Of a DNA stretch of 59,790 nucleotides, positions 35,251-44,209 are shown in pieces (within the stretch, counting starts at the first letter, position 1; each line of letters starts with the position of its first letter). A model generated the notes under the pieces. It did no database searches. It saw only the letters and a program-made list of their open reading frames with translations, and had not been told where the DNA came from. The DNA is from Chloroflexota bacterium (GTDB taxonomy: Bacteria > Chloroflexota > UBA11872 > UBA12225): NCBI GenBank assembly GCA_947446285.1, contig CANFGH010000006.1, positions 1 through 59,790 of the forward strand, written 5' to 3'. The position numbers and the translations under genes are program-made.

Positions 35251-36465
35251 CTACCCCGAGGCTAGCCGGTCAGTGCGTGACCGGACGCCCCTTGTCAAGA
35301 CCGACTCGTAGGTGCGTTCCAGGACTCCGGCAGCATCGTCCCATGAGAACTGGGTGCGGACGTGTGCCTGCAATGCCGGACCGAGGACTGCACGACGGCT
35401 GGCGTCGTCCAGAAGGTTGATGATTGAACCTGCCAGCGCGCTGATGTCGCCCATCGGGACATACACCCCCAGGTCGCCGAGAAGCTCGCGCGAAACCGGG
35501 CTGTCGTAGACGACGGTTGGCAGGCCCACCTGCATGTAGTTGAGCAGCTTCCCGTTTGCCTCGGTTGTTGAGCGCTTGGCAGACACGCCGATATCGGCCA
35601 GGCTCAGGTGCAGGGGGGCATCTTCGTACGGCACGCGCCCGGTAAAGGTGACATTGTCCAGGATCTGAAGGTCATGGGCCTGACGCCGGTACTGTTCCAA
35701 ACCCGGATATCCCATGATGAGGAAATGCGTGTCAGGCCGACGTTCGATGACCTGTCGCGCCGCGTAGAGAAGGTGGTCGACGCCTTGGTAGTCAACCAGG
35801 AGACCCAAATAGGCGACGATCTGTCGGCCCGGAGGCAATCCGAGGCGTTGGCGAAGGTCAGCGGCCGTGGCGGAGTTGATGACTGGCGCGGTGGTGGCAA
35901 TGCCGTCCGGTACAACCGCGACGTTCTGCAGGGGTGTCCGGTGCCCGCTCGCAAGGTGAGTCGCGCCGTGCGTGGAACTGGTCACGATTGCATCGGCGTT
36001 CCGCTCGATTGTTCGCTCAAGCCATTCCAGTGGGCGAAGCAACGCACTTTTTGGTGTCAGGAACCGATGGTCAAGCATTTCCCGGGTCATGCTGCCCTGG
36101 TAGTCGAAGACAAGGGGGACGCCGCGAAGGCGCGCGACGGCGAGACCGATTGCCGCACCCTCATGGAGGTGGGCGTGAACGAGGTCTACGCGCCCTACCG
36201 ATGAAACAAGCGCCCGGGCGCCGAGAAGAAGGTCAAAGTACAGTTTGTGCAGGTGTGATCCCACGCGGACCGTCGAAGCCCAAGGCACACGGGGCATCCG
36301 GACGACTTCGATACCCTGCGGGGTACGTCCGGAGTGATAGGTGCACAGGGTGATCCGGTGGCCTCGATCTTGAAGGGCGCGAATTTCCTCAAGGATCCGG
36401 ACATGGCATCCGTAGTCCGCAAAGAAACTTGTCGGCGCGATCGCGAGGATCCGAAGGCCCATCAA
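35251..36465 (-). CDS. Family 4 (GT-B) glycosyltransferase
   Basis: 404 residues. The N-terminal Rossmann-like half starts RILAIAPTSFFADYGCHVR, which looks like a donor/acceptor groove glycine-type loop. DLVHAHLHEGAAIG, VFDYQGSMTREM and VPDGIAT mark the GT4 domain. The C-terminal half has IVAYLGLLVDYQGVDHLL, FLIMGYPG, VTFTGRVPYED and the EANGKLLNYMQVGLPTVVYD donor-binding block. It transfers a sugar from a nucleotide donor, probably in cell-envelope glycan or glycolipid synthesis; neither donor nor acceptor can be inferred. TTG-ATG start region at 36465/36462. Divergent from tsaE across 223 bases with nothing recognisable. Confidence 0.82.
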   Translation of the reverse strand: MMGLRILAIAPTSFFADYGCHVRILEEIRALQDRGHRITLCTYHSGRTPQGIEVVRMPRVPWASTVRVGSHLHKLYFDLLLGARALVSSVGRVDLVHAHLHEGAAIGLAVARLRGVPLVFDYQGSMTREMLDHRFLTPKSALLRPLEWLERTIERNADAIVTSSTHGATHLASGHRTPLQNVAVVPDGIATTAPVINSATAADLRQRLGLPPGRQIVAYLGLLVDYQGVDHLLYAARQVIERRPDTHFLIMGYPGLEQYRRQAHDLQILDNVTFTGRVPYEDAPLHLSLADIGVSAKRSTTEANGKLLNYMQVGLPTVVYDSPVSRELLGDLGVYVPMGDISALAGSIINLLDDASRRAVLGPALQAHVRTQFSWDDAAGVLERTYESVLTRGVRSRTDRLASG

Positions 36466-36688
36466 CTCAGTCCAGAGTTCTTGTCAGGTGTACGCGAAGT
36501 GTCTCGCCATCCGAGGCGGTGGGGTGCAACCGGCTAGCAATTGGCGCACGACAACGCAATACGCCACAAGCATCGTCGCCACGTTCACAACGGACGAACC
36601 GGTGGCGAGGCGAGAGTCGTGCGCTCCGACTGAGCATTGCACGTGGTGAGAGACTGGCGACGTGACGATAGTTCCCCAAGGAGAGACG

Positions 36689-37186
36689 ATGCCATCGATG
36701 ACAAGTGCCAATGGCGAACTGGACATCGTCAGCCACAGTGCGGCTCAGACCCACCGGATCGGCCTGCGGATGGGTTCGATGTTTACCGGGGGCGAGATCG
36801 TCCTGCTTGACGGGGCTTTGGGGGCCGGGAAGACGGTCCTCGCGCGTGGCATTGCTGAGGGCCTTGGTGTGACTGACCCGGTGACGAGTCCGACGTTCAC
36901 GATCATTCACGAGTACGAGGGCAGATTGCCGCTGGCGCACATCGACCTGTATCGCCTCTCTGGTGACGGGGATATTTCACCAACCGGCATCGACGACTAT
37001 CTTCGGGGCGATGGTGTCACGGTCGTTGAGTGGCCCGGGCGGGCATCGGACTACTTTCCCGAGGATCACTTGCTCATTGCCATGCGGCCTCTTACTGAAA
37101 GCAAGCGGGGCCTTCGGTTTGTCCCTCGCGGGCAGAAGTGGCGCGACTACGTTGGGAGGCTTGCCCGGGAGGCGTTTGGCGGATGA
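36689..37186 (+). CDS. tsaE: tRNA threonylcarbamoyladenosine biosynthesis ATPase TsaE
   Basis: Essential ATPase of the t6A37 tRNA modification complex (TsaB-TsaD-TsaE with TsaC). 165 residues from ATG 36689, which has AAGGAGAG upstream; a GTG at 36662 is less likely. P-loop GALGAGKT at 42-49, then DPVTSPTFTIIHEYEG, LAHIDLYRL (switch/catalytic Asp) and VVEWPGR. First gene of tsaE-tsaB-(DoxX remnant)-rimI-tsaD. Confidence 0.93.
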   Translation: MPSMTSANGELDIVSHSAAQTHRIGLRMGSMFTGGEIVLLDGALGAGKTVLARGIAEGLGVTDPVTSPTFTIIHEYEGRLPLAHIDLYRLSGDGDISPTGIDDYLRGDGVTVVEWPGRASDYFPEDHLLIAMRPLTESKRGLRFVPRGQKWRDYVGRLAREAFGG

Positions 37187-37316
37187 CCGTCGGTTGCGCC
37201 GAGGGGAATGGTCGGTGGGCACCCGTACGGATCGTTGAGGTGGACCTCGATGGTTTGGCGCTTGCGTGGTCTGTGGGGCCATGTTGCCAGGGGATGGACG
37301 TACCATCTCCCCGAAA

Positions 37317-38177
37317 ATGTCCACCTCAAATGACGGTCCGTCGAATCCTGAACAGCTAGCCATGGACAGTGATTTTGGTGCGGATTCTTTGGGCGACGGG
37401 TCGATCCGTGAACGTGCTTCAGCGTGGTGGGATGACGAACCGGGGACCGAACTGTTACTCGCAATAGATTCCTCCTCGCGGACCGGAAGCGTCGCGGTAC
37501 TCAGGGGACAATATGTCCTGGCTGAGGCATCGTGGACCGCGACAGGTCCAGGGGGTGCGCTTCACCTTGGCTACGCGGAACTCCTCTTACAGAACCACGG
37601 CTATCGGCTGGCAGATTTGAAGGCAGTTGTCGTGGCCGTTGGTCCGGGTTCATTCACTGGGATCCGGGCGGGATTGAGCCTTGGGCAGGGTCTAGCAAGC
37701 GCCCTTGACGTGCCTATCGTCGGGGTTTCCACTCTCGAGGCGCTTGCCTTGCAATTGGGGTGCACTGCCAGGACTGGGGACCTCATTTGCGCAGTGGTAG
37801 GTGCCGGGCGAGGCCTGGTACATCTCGGAATATCCGAGGTTGTTGGATCCGGATCACTCGTCCACGGTCCTCCAATGACGGTGACCGCCGATGAGTTGTG
37901 CGTCGCAGTCGCAGCCACGTCGAACCGTTGTTTGATCGTCGGGGGCGAGATTGACCGGGACCTTGCCCGCCAACTCGTGAGTTCCCGTCCCGGAGTGACC
38001 GTCGCAAACCCGGTGACCGGGCAACGGCGGGCAGCGTACGTGGCCATGGCTGGATTGGTCTCGTTGCGGTCTCGCGTTGGAACCGAAAATCCCCGCCCAG
38101 AGACGGTGCAGCCAGTCTACCTGAACCGTGAGAATCAAGTCCGGGGGTCGTCTTCCGGGTGGTCTGGCGAACGGTGA
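37317..38177 (+). CDS. tsaB: tRNA threonylcarbamoyladenosine biosynthesis protein TsaB
   Basis: Non-catalytic scaffold partner of TsaD in t6A synthesis. Conserved core from LLLAIDSSSRTGSVAVL through VVAVGPGSFTGIRAGLSLGQGLA and VPIVGVSTLEALA, with the C-terminal QPVYLNRENQVR. 286 residues from ATG 37317. The first 45 residues (Ser/Asp-rich) are not part of the family fold, so ATG 37362 is a realistic alternative; GTG 37266 is less likely. The C-terminal half is divergent, as is normal for TsaB. Confidence 0.88.
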   Translation: MSTSNDGPSNPEQLAMDSDFGADSLGDGSIRERASAWWDDEPGTELLLAIDSSSRTGSVAVLRGQYVLAEASWTATGPGGALHLGYAELLLQNHGYRLADLKAVVVAVGPGSFTGIRAGLSLGQGLASALDVPIVGVSTLEALALQLGCTARTGDLICAVVGAGRGLVHLGISEVVGSGSLVHGPPMTVTADELCVAVAATSNRCLIVGGEIDRDLARQLVSSRPGVTVANPVTGQRRAAYVAMAGLVSLRSRVGTENPRPETVQPVYLNRENQVRGSSSGWSGER

Positions 38178-38284
38178 TGGGGCCACTCATCCAGACATGC
38201 TTGCGGGCTGTCTATCCCTTTCCCGCTGGATGACCCGAGCAAAAGAAGACTTGAATGGTCCGTAAGTGTGTGGAGGGTAGAGGG

Positions 38285-38629
38285 ATGGAGACCGTGCTCT
38301 GAGGCGTTCAGGGCTTGCTTACCTGTGTCTTTCTCATCGCAGGCATCGCCTCGGCCTCAGGGATCCTTAAGCGACGCGCTCACGCACAGGGGATCGTCAT
38401 GCCGATCAAAGGCGTTGCGTTCCGGTTGATCGGGATTGCCCAGGTTGCCGGGTCGATTGGGTTCGTCGCGCCGGTCGCAACCGGAATAGTTCTGGTTCTT
38501 GCCCCATAGTTCGTGTTCATGGCTGGGGCAACAATCCTGAACCTGCGAGAGGGCAGGCGGATCACTGCCTTCGTGCACCTCGGACTGATGGCCATGTGCG
38601 CCGTGGCGTTCAACGCGTACTGGTACTGA
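38285..38629 (+). pseudogene. DoxX-like membrane protein pseudogene (two in-frame stops)
   Basis: ATG 38285 follows a strong GGAGGGTAGAGGG. The frame reads METVL, then TGA (38300-38302) where homologues have Trp (xxLWxxQGLL), then GVQGLLTCVFLIAGIASASG and IGIAQVAGSIGFVAPVATGI. It hits TAG (38507-38509) and resumes FVFMAGATILNLREG to a final TGA. Ignoring the two stops it is a normal 114-codon DoxX-like protein with four membrane segments. The reading frame is otherwise undisturbed, indicating recent inactivation. It sits between tsaB and rimI, splitting the t6A cluster. Confidence 0.75.
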
Positions 38630-38812
38630 TGCCCGGAAACACGATGCCCAGTCCAGCATTGTTCCTTGCGTATCGGCATCCGGGCTAACGTTTCTTCGAG
38701 CATAAATGGACGCCGGTGGTTCCGGTATCAGGGTTTTTGGTGTTGGGGGTTGCAATTTCGAATCATCCGCCGGGCACCAACTTTTTCGTACGTGACAGAT
38801 TGTGGTGTAGGA

Positions 38813-39511
38813 ATGACCGTCAACGCGAGAGGCATTGACGTACCATCACGCTTCACCCCGGCAACTGACCGGGACCGGAGCGTGACATCCGTGCAGTACC
38901 GCCTCGACCCCATGCAAGTGCGGGATATCCCGGCGGTCATCGAGGTGGAACGGTCGTCATTCTCGGTTCCGTGGCCAGCCGGTGCCTATCGCCGCGAACT
39001 TGAGGACAACGTCCTCGCTCGGTATCTGGTTCTGCGGGGAACTCCAGACATCGACCGAGGATCAACCGATGTCGAGGGGGCAAGTGCGCGTCCCTTTCCC
39101 TTTTCGCTATTTGGCCGTCCCGCCCCGGTCAAGGTTGAGTCTGAAATGGTTGGGTACGCCGGGTTGTGGCTGATGATCGATGAAGCGCACGTCACCTCTG
39201 TCGCGGTTCGCCCGAGTTACCGGGGGAGGGGTCTGGGACGTCTCCTGATGTGGGGGATGTTTGAGATCGCAAGCAATCTCGGGGCAAGGTGGGTGACCCT
39301 TGAGGTGCGCATGTCGAATACGGTCGCGCGCCGGATGTATGAGGCCCTTGGGTTCAAGGACGCCGGGGTAAGGCCTCGGTACTACACAGACAATAATGAG
39401 GACGCCCTCATCATGTGGAGTGAGGACCTCCAGACTGAGTCGTTCCAGGATCGAATGGACGCTCTGAAGGCCGATCTCGACCGCCGGTTTGCTTGGCAGA
39501 GTTCGGGCTGA
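38813..39511 (+). CDS. rimI: [Ribosomal protein S18]-alanine N-acetyltransferase
   Basis: GNAT-fold acetyltransferase for the N-terminal alanine of ribosomal protein S18. 232 residues, against about 150 for E. coli RimI. The acetyl-CoA loop is VRPSYRGRGLGRLLM, and the C-terminal block is EVRMSNTVARRMYEALGFKDAGVRPRYYTDNNEDALIM. An N-terminal tail of about 25 residues and an insertion of about 33 residues (TPDIDRGSTDVEG...) between strands 2 and 3 account for the extra length. ATG 38813 was chosen; the frame is open further upstream. Neighbouring tsaB and tsaD match the common tsaE-tsaB-rimI-tsaD order. Confidence 0.9.
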   Translation: MTVNARGIDVPSRFTPATDRDRSVTSVQYRLDPMQVRDIPAVIEVERSSFSVPWPAGAYRRELEDNVLARYLVLRGTPDIDRGSTDVEGASARPFPFSLFGRPAPVKVESEMVGYAGLWLMIDEAHVTSVAVRPSYRGRGLGRLLMWGMFEIASNLGARWVTLEVRMSNTVARRMYEALGFKDAGVRPRYYTDNNEDALIMWSEDLQTESFQDRMDALKADLDRRFAWQSSG

Positions 39512-39637
39512 GCCTTCGGGTCGGTAAGGCAGAGGGTCAAGTCGATTGTCAGGGTTGGCATCACGAACCCCCGATGAACGCTTCGGTTCACGTCGGTCCG
39601 ATCTTCCGCGAGAGAAAGCCGCTTCGCTGCCGAAAGG

Positions 39638-40771
39638 TTGCCCGCATTGACGACGATTCTTGCAATCGAGACCAGTTGTGACGAGACCGCTGCCGCGGTC
39701 GTCGAGAACGGCATGACGGTTCGGAGTTCGATTGTTGTCAGCCAAGAGGCCTTGCACCGGCGATGGGGCGGCGTGGTGCCCGAGTTGGCGTCGCGTGAGC
39801 ACTCGCTGCACATTGCACCGGCGGTGCGTCAGGCACTGGAGGTTGCAGGGATCTCGTGGGCGGGGATTGATGCCGTCGCAGTGACCCACGGGCCTGGACT
39901 GGCAGGTGCGCTGGTCGTTGGCGTGAACTTCGCCAAGGCCGTCGCGGCCGCGCGGTCGGTTCCGCTCGTGCCAGTGAACCACCTGGAGGGCCACTTGTAT
40001 GCCAACTGGCTCGGAATCCCCGGCGCACCCGATACTGGCTGGGATCATCGCGGGCCTGAGTTCCCGGTTCTCTGCCTCGTCGTTTCTGGAGGACATACCG
40101 AGTTGGTTGTCGTCCGCGGGCATGGTGATCTTTCGGTTGTCGGGCGAACGAGGGATGATGCCGCCGGCGAGGCGTTCGACAAGGTCGCCCGGATCCTTGG
40201 TCTTGGGTATCCCGGCGGTCCGGCAATCCAAGCCGCTGCCATGCTGGCGCCTGGTGAAGCGGCCACTGACGCAGCGGATGCATTGACCCGCCCGTGGATG
40301 CGAGGAACGCTTGACTTCAGTTTCAGTGGTTTGAAGACCGCGATGCTCCGTCAGGTTGAAGGAGATGCCACAAACGGCGGGCGCCCAGTGGGCAACCCCT
40401 CGAGGATGGCAGGCGTTGCCAGGTCAATCGCTGGCCAGTCGGGTGAAGTTCCAGAACGCACAGCCCGTCTGGCCCGGGCGTTCCAGGAGGCCGTTGTCGA
40501 TGTCCTTGTCTCGAAGACCTGTGACGCCGCTGAACGCTTTGACGCAAGGGAGGTGGTGATCGCCGGCGGCGTTGCCGCAAACCTTCGGCTGCGTGAAGCC
40601 TTAGTTGCGCGGTCAAAGGTGCCTGTGCGGGTACCACCGCTTGTGTATTGCACAGACAATGCCGCGATGATCGGCGCGGCCGGGTACTTTCGTCTGCAAC
40701 ACGGCCACGTCGCCACGTCGTCCCTGGATATTCGTCCGGGGCTACGTCTTGACGACGCTAACGGGGCGTAG
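39638..40771 (+). CDS. tsaD: tRNA N6-adenosine threonylcarbamoyltransferase TsaD
   Basis: Transfers threonylcarbamoyl to A37 of ANN-decoding tRNAs. About 375 residues. ASKHA fold motifs: LAIETSCDETAAAVV, GPGLAGALVVG, NHLEGH (metal-binding His pair), VVSGGHTELV, DDAAGEAFDKVARILGLGYPGGPAI and VIAGGVAANLRLR. TTG start; 39638 is the longest, but TTG 39647 has AAAGG nine bases upstream and gives MTTILAIETS, so it may be the true start. It converges on resA with only 12 bases between the stop codons. Confidence 0.95.
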   Translation: MPALTTILAIETSCDETAAAVVENGMTVRSSIVVSQEALHRRWGGVVPELASREHSLHIAPAVRQALEVAGISWAGIDAVAVTHGPGLAGALVVGVNFAKAVAAARSVPLVPVNHLEGHLYANWLGIPGAPDTGWDHRGPEFPVLCLVVSGGHTELVVVRGHGDLSVVGRTRDDAAGEAFDKVARILGLGYPGGPAIQAAAMLAPGEAATDAADALTRPWMRGTLDFSFSGLKTAMLRQVEGDATNGGRPVGNPSRMAGVARSIAGQSGEVPERTARLARAFQEAVVDVLVSKTCDAAERFDAREVVIAGGVAANLRLREALVARSKVPVRVPPLVYCTDNAAMIGAAGYFRLQHGHVATSSLDIRPGLRLDDANGA

Positions 40772-40783
40772 CGTCTCGGCAGG

Positions 40784-41392
40784 TCAGCGGGGCGCTCGTT
40801 CCATCAATCGGTCAAGCCGTGCCCGCATGGCCTTCGGCTTCAGGCCTCCGATCGCGAAGTCCTTGAGATGCCCATCCGGTCCGATGAAGAAGTGGGTTGG
40901 CAGGCCCGAAACCCGGTAATTCTCGGTGATGCGGTATTCCTGGTCGACGATTACCGGCAATTGGATCTTGGTGGTCTCCGCATACTTGCGCACCGTCTCT
41001 GCGGCCTCACCGATGCTGATCAGGATGATCGCGAGGCCGGAATTTGCGGCGGTTTCGGCGGGGGGCACGTATTCGCGCGACACCGCCACGATGTCTGGCA
41101 TTTCAGCGCGACAGGGTGGGCACCACGACGCCCAGACGTTGATCCATACCGGGCGTCCAAGGTAGTCGGACAACTTCATTGTCGATCCATCAAGGGACGG
41201 AAGGTTGAAATCCGGCGCAGTCGAACCGGCGGCAAGGGACTTGCCCCCGCGTCCGGCGTACGTGATTGGCACTGGCGCATCGATGTCTTCAACACGCGAT
41301 GCCATGACCGCCGCGTATCCGGCCGTGCCTGCGATTGTCAGGACACTGATCCCAGTCAGCGCGGCGCGGCGTGTTCGCAACCCGCCAGCCAT
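40784..41392 (-). CDS. resA: ResA/TlpA-like membrane-anchored thiol-disulfide oxidoreductase
   Basis: 202 residues from ATG 41392. An N-terminal signal anchor (about 9-31) precedes a thioredoxin fold with the redox motif WCPPC (Cys91 and Cys94) and cis-proline loop VSGLPTHFFIGPDG. ResA-type proteins reduce apocytochrome c cysteines outside the membrane before heme attachment. It starts eight bases after the ccsB stop on the same strand, completing a resB-ccsB-resA system II cytochrome c maturation unit. Confidence 0.88.
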   Translation of the reverse strand: MAGGLRTRRAALTGISVLTIAGTAGYAAVMASRVEDIDAPVPITYAGRGGKSLAAGSTAPDFNLPSLDGSTMKLSDYLGRPVWINVWASWCPPCRAEMPDIVAVSREYVPPAETAANSGLAIILISIGEAAETVRKYAETTKIQLPVIVDQEYRITENYRVSGLPTHFFIGPDGHLKDFAIGGLKPKAMRARLDRLMERAPR

Positions 41393-41399
41393 GTTGGGA

Positions 41400-42206
41400 T
41401 CAGAATCCGGAGTAGGTGTGGAGGCCACCAAGGAAGTAGTTTCCAAAGAAGGTAAACATGACTGCGCCGAACCCAACGATCAGGAGTGAAGCCGCCCTGA
41501 CGCCACGCCAATGGCGCTGGGCACGGGCGTGCAGGTACACACCGTAGATGAGCCATGTGAAGAGCGCTGCGGTCTCCTTTGGATCCCAACTCCAATAGGC
41601 ACCCCAGGCAACGTTGGCCCAGAGTGCGCCGAGGATCAGCAGCATCGCCTGTGCCGGAAATCCGATCATCACCGCTTTGTGACCGATCTCGTCTAGGACC
41701 TCAGGGGCGGGCAGGAAACTCACGGTGCCCTTCCGGTTTACGAGGTAGAGGACCCCGGCAGCGAACCCGCACGCGAATGTCCCATACGAGATGATCGCCA
41801 TCGCGACGTGTGTCGTCAGCATGGCGTTGTTCTGCAACGCGGAGATCAAAGGGTCAATTCGGGACGGCAACGTGCTGGCGTAGGCAAGCAAGCCGAACGC
41901 AACCGTGACCGCAATGAACCCAAGACTTCGCAGACGGAAACGATGTTCGAGGTAGAGGTAACTGGCGATCGTGCCCCAAGCGAAACTCAAGGAGAACTCG
42001 AACTGGTTCGAGTAGGGTGCGTGCCCGGACGCAACCCATCGCAAGCCGAGGGAGGTGGTCAGGAGCAATGCGCCGTTAACGGTGAAGAAGGTCCCGTAGC
42101 GCCCAGCGCCGCGTCGTTGGCCAATCGTGTACCAGAGGTACGCAAGAAGGGCGATGCCGAGCGTGATGAACGAGGCAGTGAAGGTGTAGTACGACGCCTT
42201 TGCCAT
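41400..42206 (-). CDS. ccsB: Cytochrome c biogenesis protein CcsB/ResC (heme handling)
   Basis: 268 residues with seven to eight transmembrane segments. The heme-binding tryptophan-rich motif appears as WGAYWSWDPKETAALFTWLIY near residue 205 (quoted as WGAYWSWDPKE). Conserved histidines flank it: HVAMAIISYG upstream and HARAQRHWRG downstream. With ResB it forms the system II complex that exports heme and ligates it to apocytochrome c. It lies 150 bases after the resB stop. That gap shows no gene, and its role is unclear. Confidence 0.92.
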   Translation of the reverse strand: MAKASYYTFTASFITLGIALLAYLWYTIGQRRGAGRYGTFFTVNGALLLTTSLGLRWVASGHAPYSNQFEFSLSFAWGTIASYLYLEHRFRLRSLGFIAVTVAFGLLAYASTLPSRIDPLISALQNNAMLTTHVAMAIISYGTFACGFAAGVLYLVNRKGTVSFLPAPEVLDEIGHKAVMIGFPAQAMLLILGALWANVAWGAYWSWDPKETAALFTWLIYGVYLHARAQRHWRGVRAASLLIVGFGAVMFTFFGNYFLGGLHTYSGF

Positions 42207-42356
42207 TGCTGTCTCACCTCACTGTCTGAACGGGCATCCGGGCAAGCCTCAGCAACGTCGCTTTGGCACGCACTCACCCAAGTGTAGGGGTTTGAAAAAC
42301 ATGCCCGAGGACCGTGCCGGCGTGAGGGTCCGCTTGTACGCGAAATGTACGCCGTT

Positions 42357-43916
42357 TCACATTCCGGCCTCAATCCGGTCTCCCATCGCGCTTGGTTGAA
42401 CGGACGCCACAACGGTCCCGCCAACTTGTCTCGCAAGGTGTGCACCCAAGTCGGTGAATTCGTGCGCGAAAAGGACTTCATTCACGTGGGCCGACGCAAA
42501 CGTCACCAGCGAACCACCGTGGGGTGCATCTTCGATCCGGGCCCAGATACGACGCAGAGGCAGGTGAAAGACCGTCATTGAACCGAGCACCATGAGGGCG
42601 GCGCCGATCCAGATGACATTCACGACTGGGTTATACACGACCTGCAACCCTGAGAACTGGGTCTCGCGGACAAACTCGAAGGTGAAACCGACAATCTCGC
42701 GCTTTTCACCTTGCGCAAGAGTCTCGACCGCGACGGGTCGAGGCTGCTTCGGGGCAAAGATTTCCAACCGGACACTTCCCGCGGGGATTACCGGATCCGG
42801 GGCTTGCAACGAGGCAGACGGAACGAGGACGAAGACGGCAAATTGACGGTTCCCTAAGACGAAGTTCCCGCCATTTCTTGTCACGCCATCGCCGTCATAT
42901 TTGAAACCAAGTGCGGTGCTGTCTTCATAGATGATGGCACCTTCGGCAGTTCTCACGCGCATTGCCACGGCCGGACCGAAGAAGGCCTGGTGGAAGCGGA
43001 CGGTCCCCACGTCCAAGGGTTCATTCACCCTGATGGTTCCGCGGGAGGCTTCCTTGCCGTCCTTGAGGACCACTACTTCGGACCGGAAGTCGGAGGCAGT
43101 CCCATTCGGGAAGTATTCCTCGACGAACGCCTCATTACGGAGCACGAGACCGGTGTCGTGACCGACCGCTCGGGTGGTGCCTTCAGGGACCATGAAGGCG
43201 TCTTCGCGCCAACCGGTTACGTTTCCAAGCACCCCGGCACCGAGAATGATGATGAGGCCGAGGTGGTTGGCAAAGGTGCCGTACTTCCCGTAACGGTTCC
43301 GATCGGCATAGATTGCGGGGGTAGCGCCGTCATTCCAATCGATTGTCCTGTAGCCGCGTCGACGCATGACCGTCGAAAGGCGTGGGCGGAGTTCGGCTGG
43401 CTGATCGTTGACGAAGATCCTGATTTGCAGCGGCGCTCTACTGAAGAAGCGTGTGGGTACCTTGACGGGCGGTCGCCTGACAACCGCGATGATCCCGGGG
43501 GTGCGCGACGCCACATTGACCATGATGGCGAGCGAGAGGAGCGCGAGGAGCCCGCGGAACCAGAGGCTCTGGAACACGCGGTAGAACTCCAATGCCTCGA
43601 AGATGGACGCCCAAGGTTCGCCGTACCGCCCGCGTGGACCCAGGAGCCATGCGTCGAACAGTTCTGGGGATGCCTGAACGTCCCCTGGCGCCTGCATGAT
43701 GACCGTGCCAATGAACACGCTGATGGCAGTCAGTGCGATCAGGACCACCCCGAAGCGGATCGAGCCGAGCACATTCCATATGTGGTCGAACCAGTCGCGG
43801 CCGTGCCTCGCCGCGCGCGGCGAGGGTGACTTACCGTCCGCCGTTGGTTTCGGAGCCAATGGTTCAGCCTCGGTGTCGGCCCGTTTGTCCGGCGTGAGCG
43901 TTCCCGTCGCGATCAT
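42357..43916 (-). CDS. resB: Cytochrome c biogenesis protein ResB/Ccs1
   Basis: 519 residues from ATG 43916, which has TAGGAG eleven bases upstream; a GTG at 43958 would add 14 residues. A hydrophilic N-terminal region precedes four transmembrane helices. Three are in the first 190 residues (VVLIALTAISVFIGTVIM; FRGLLALLSLAIMVNVASR; NHLGLIIILGAGVLGNVTG) and one is near the end (VVNVIWIGAALMVLGSMTVF). Between the last two lies the large extracytoplasmic ResB domain. Partner of CcsB/ResC and ResA. The promoter region is shared with the divergent CIRCE-groES region. Confidence 0.92.
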   Translation of the reverse strand: MIATGTLTPDKRADTEAEPLAPKPTADGKSPSPRAARHGRDWFDHIWNVLGSIRFGVVLIALTAISVFIGTVIMQAPGDVQASPELFDAWLLGPRGRYGEPWASIFEALEFYRVFQSLWFRGLLALLSLAIMVNVASRTPGIIAVVRRPPVKVPTRFFSRAPLQIRIFVNDQPAELRPRLSTVMRRRGYRTIDWNDGATPAIYADRNRYGKYGTFANHLGLIIILGAGVLGNVTGWREDAFMVPEGTTRAVGHDTGLVLRNEAFVEEYFPNGTASDFRSEVVVLKDGKEASRGTIRVNEPLDVGTVRFHQAFFGPAVAMRVRTAEGAIIYEDSTALGFKYDGDGVTRNGGNFVLGNRQFAVFVLVPSASLQAPDPVIPAGSVRLEIFAPKQPRPVAVETLAQGEKREIVGFTFEFVRETQFSGLQVVYNPVVNVIWIGAALMVLGSMTVFHLPLRRIWARIEDAPHGGSLVTFASAHVNEVLFAHEFTDLGAHLARQVGGTVVASVQPSAMGDRIEAGM

Positions 43917-43976
43917 CTCGGTATCCGCTCCTAGTCTACCGATGACACCGTCACCCACGGTTGTCTCGCGGGACGA

Positions 43977-44003
43977 TTAGCAGTCTTCCGCGGAGAGTGC
44001 TAG
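43977..44003 (+). promoter_or_regulatory. CIRCE operator (HrcA box) upstream of groES
   Basis: TTAGCAGTC (43977-43985), nine-base spacer, GAGTGCTAG (43995-44003): the CIRCE consensus with two mismatches (TTAGCACTC-N9-GAGTGCTAA). It overlaps a possible promoter TTAGCA-N18-TAGACT (44001-44006). HrcA repression relieved on heat shock is expected. No hrcA gene lies in the window. Confidence 0.85.
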
Positions 44004-44209
44004 ACTTGCCATGCCAACGTTCCGCACAGGTCATGTCGTTCGGATGCGCCACCTCGATCGCAGCAGATGATTGGATTGGGGTGTCCTGCGGTGATTGCCT
44101 GAGCCTTGTCCGATTCCGTGGCTGCGATCATGCGTAAGCATGTGCGACCGCGAATGATTCCGATGCGAGCCGGGTGACCCGGCGTGACCGATTAGGGAGG
44201 TCAGACCAC

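Noticed and set aside
37183..37359. Small ORF of 58 codons whose ATG overlaps the tsaE stop
   Set aside because: The ATGA overlap is suggestive, but it runs into the tsaB start region, has no recognisable features and no support beyond the overlap.
38285..38629. TGA read as tryptophan or selenocysteine in the DoxX-like gene
   Set aside because: TGA is used as the ordinary stop throughout the window, including coupled ATGA/GTGA junctions, and a second stop (TAG) is present in the same gene.
39107..40231. A 374-codon minus-strand open frame
   Set aside because: Antisense to rimI and tsaD, both firmly identified.
42990..43829. A 279-codon plus-strand open frame
   Set aside because: Antisense to resB; highly charged, no recognisable fold.
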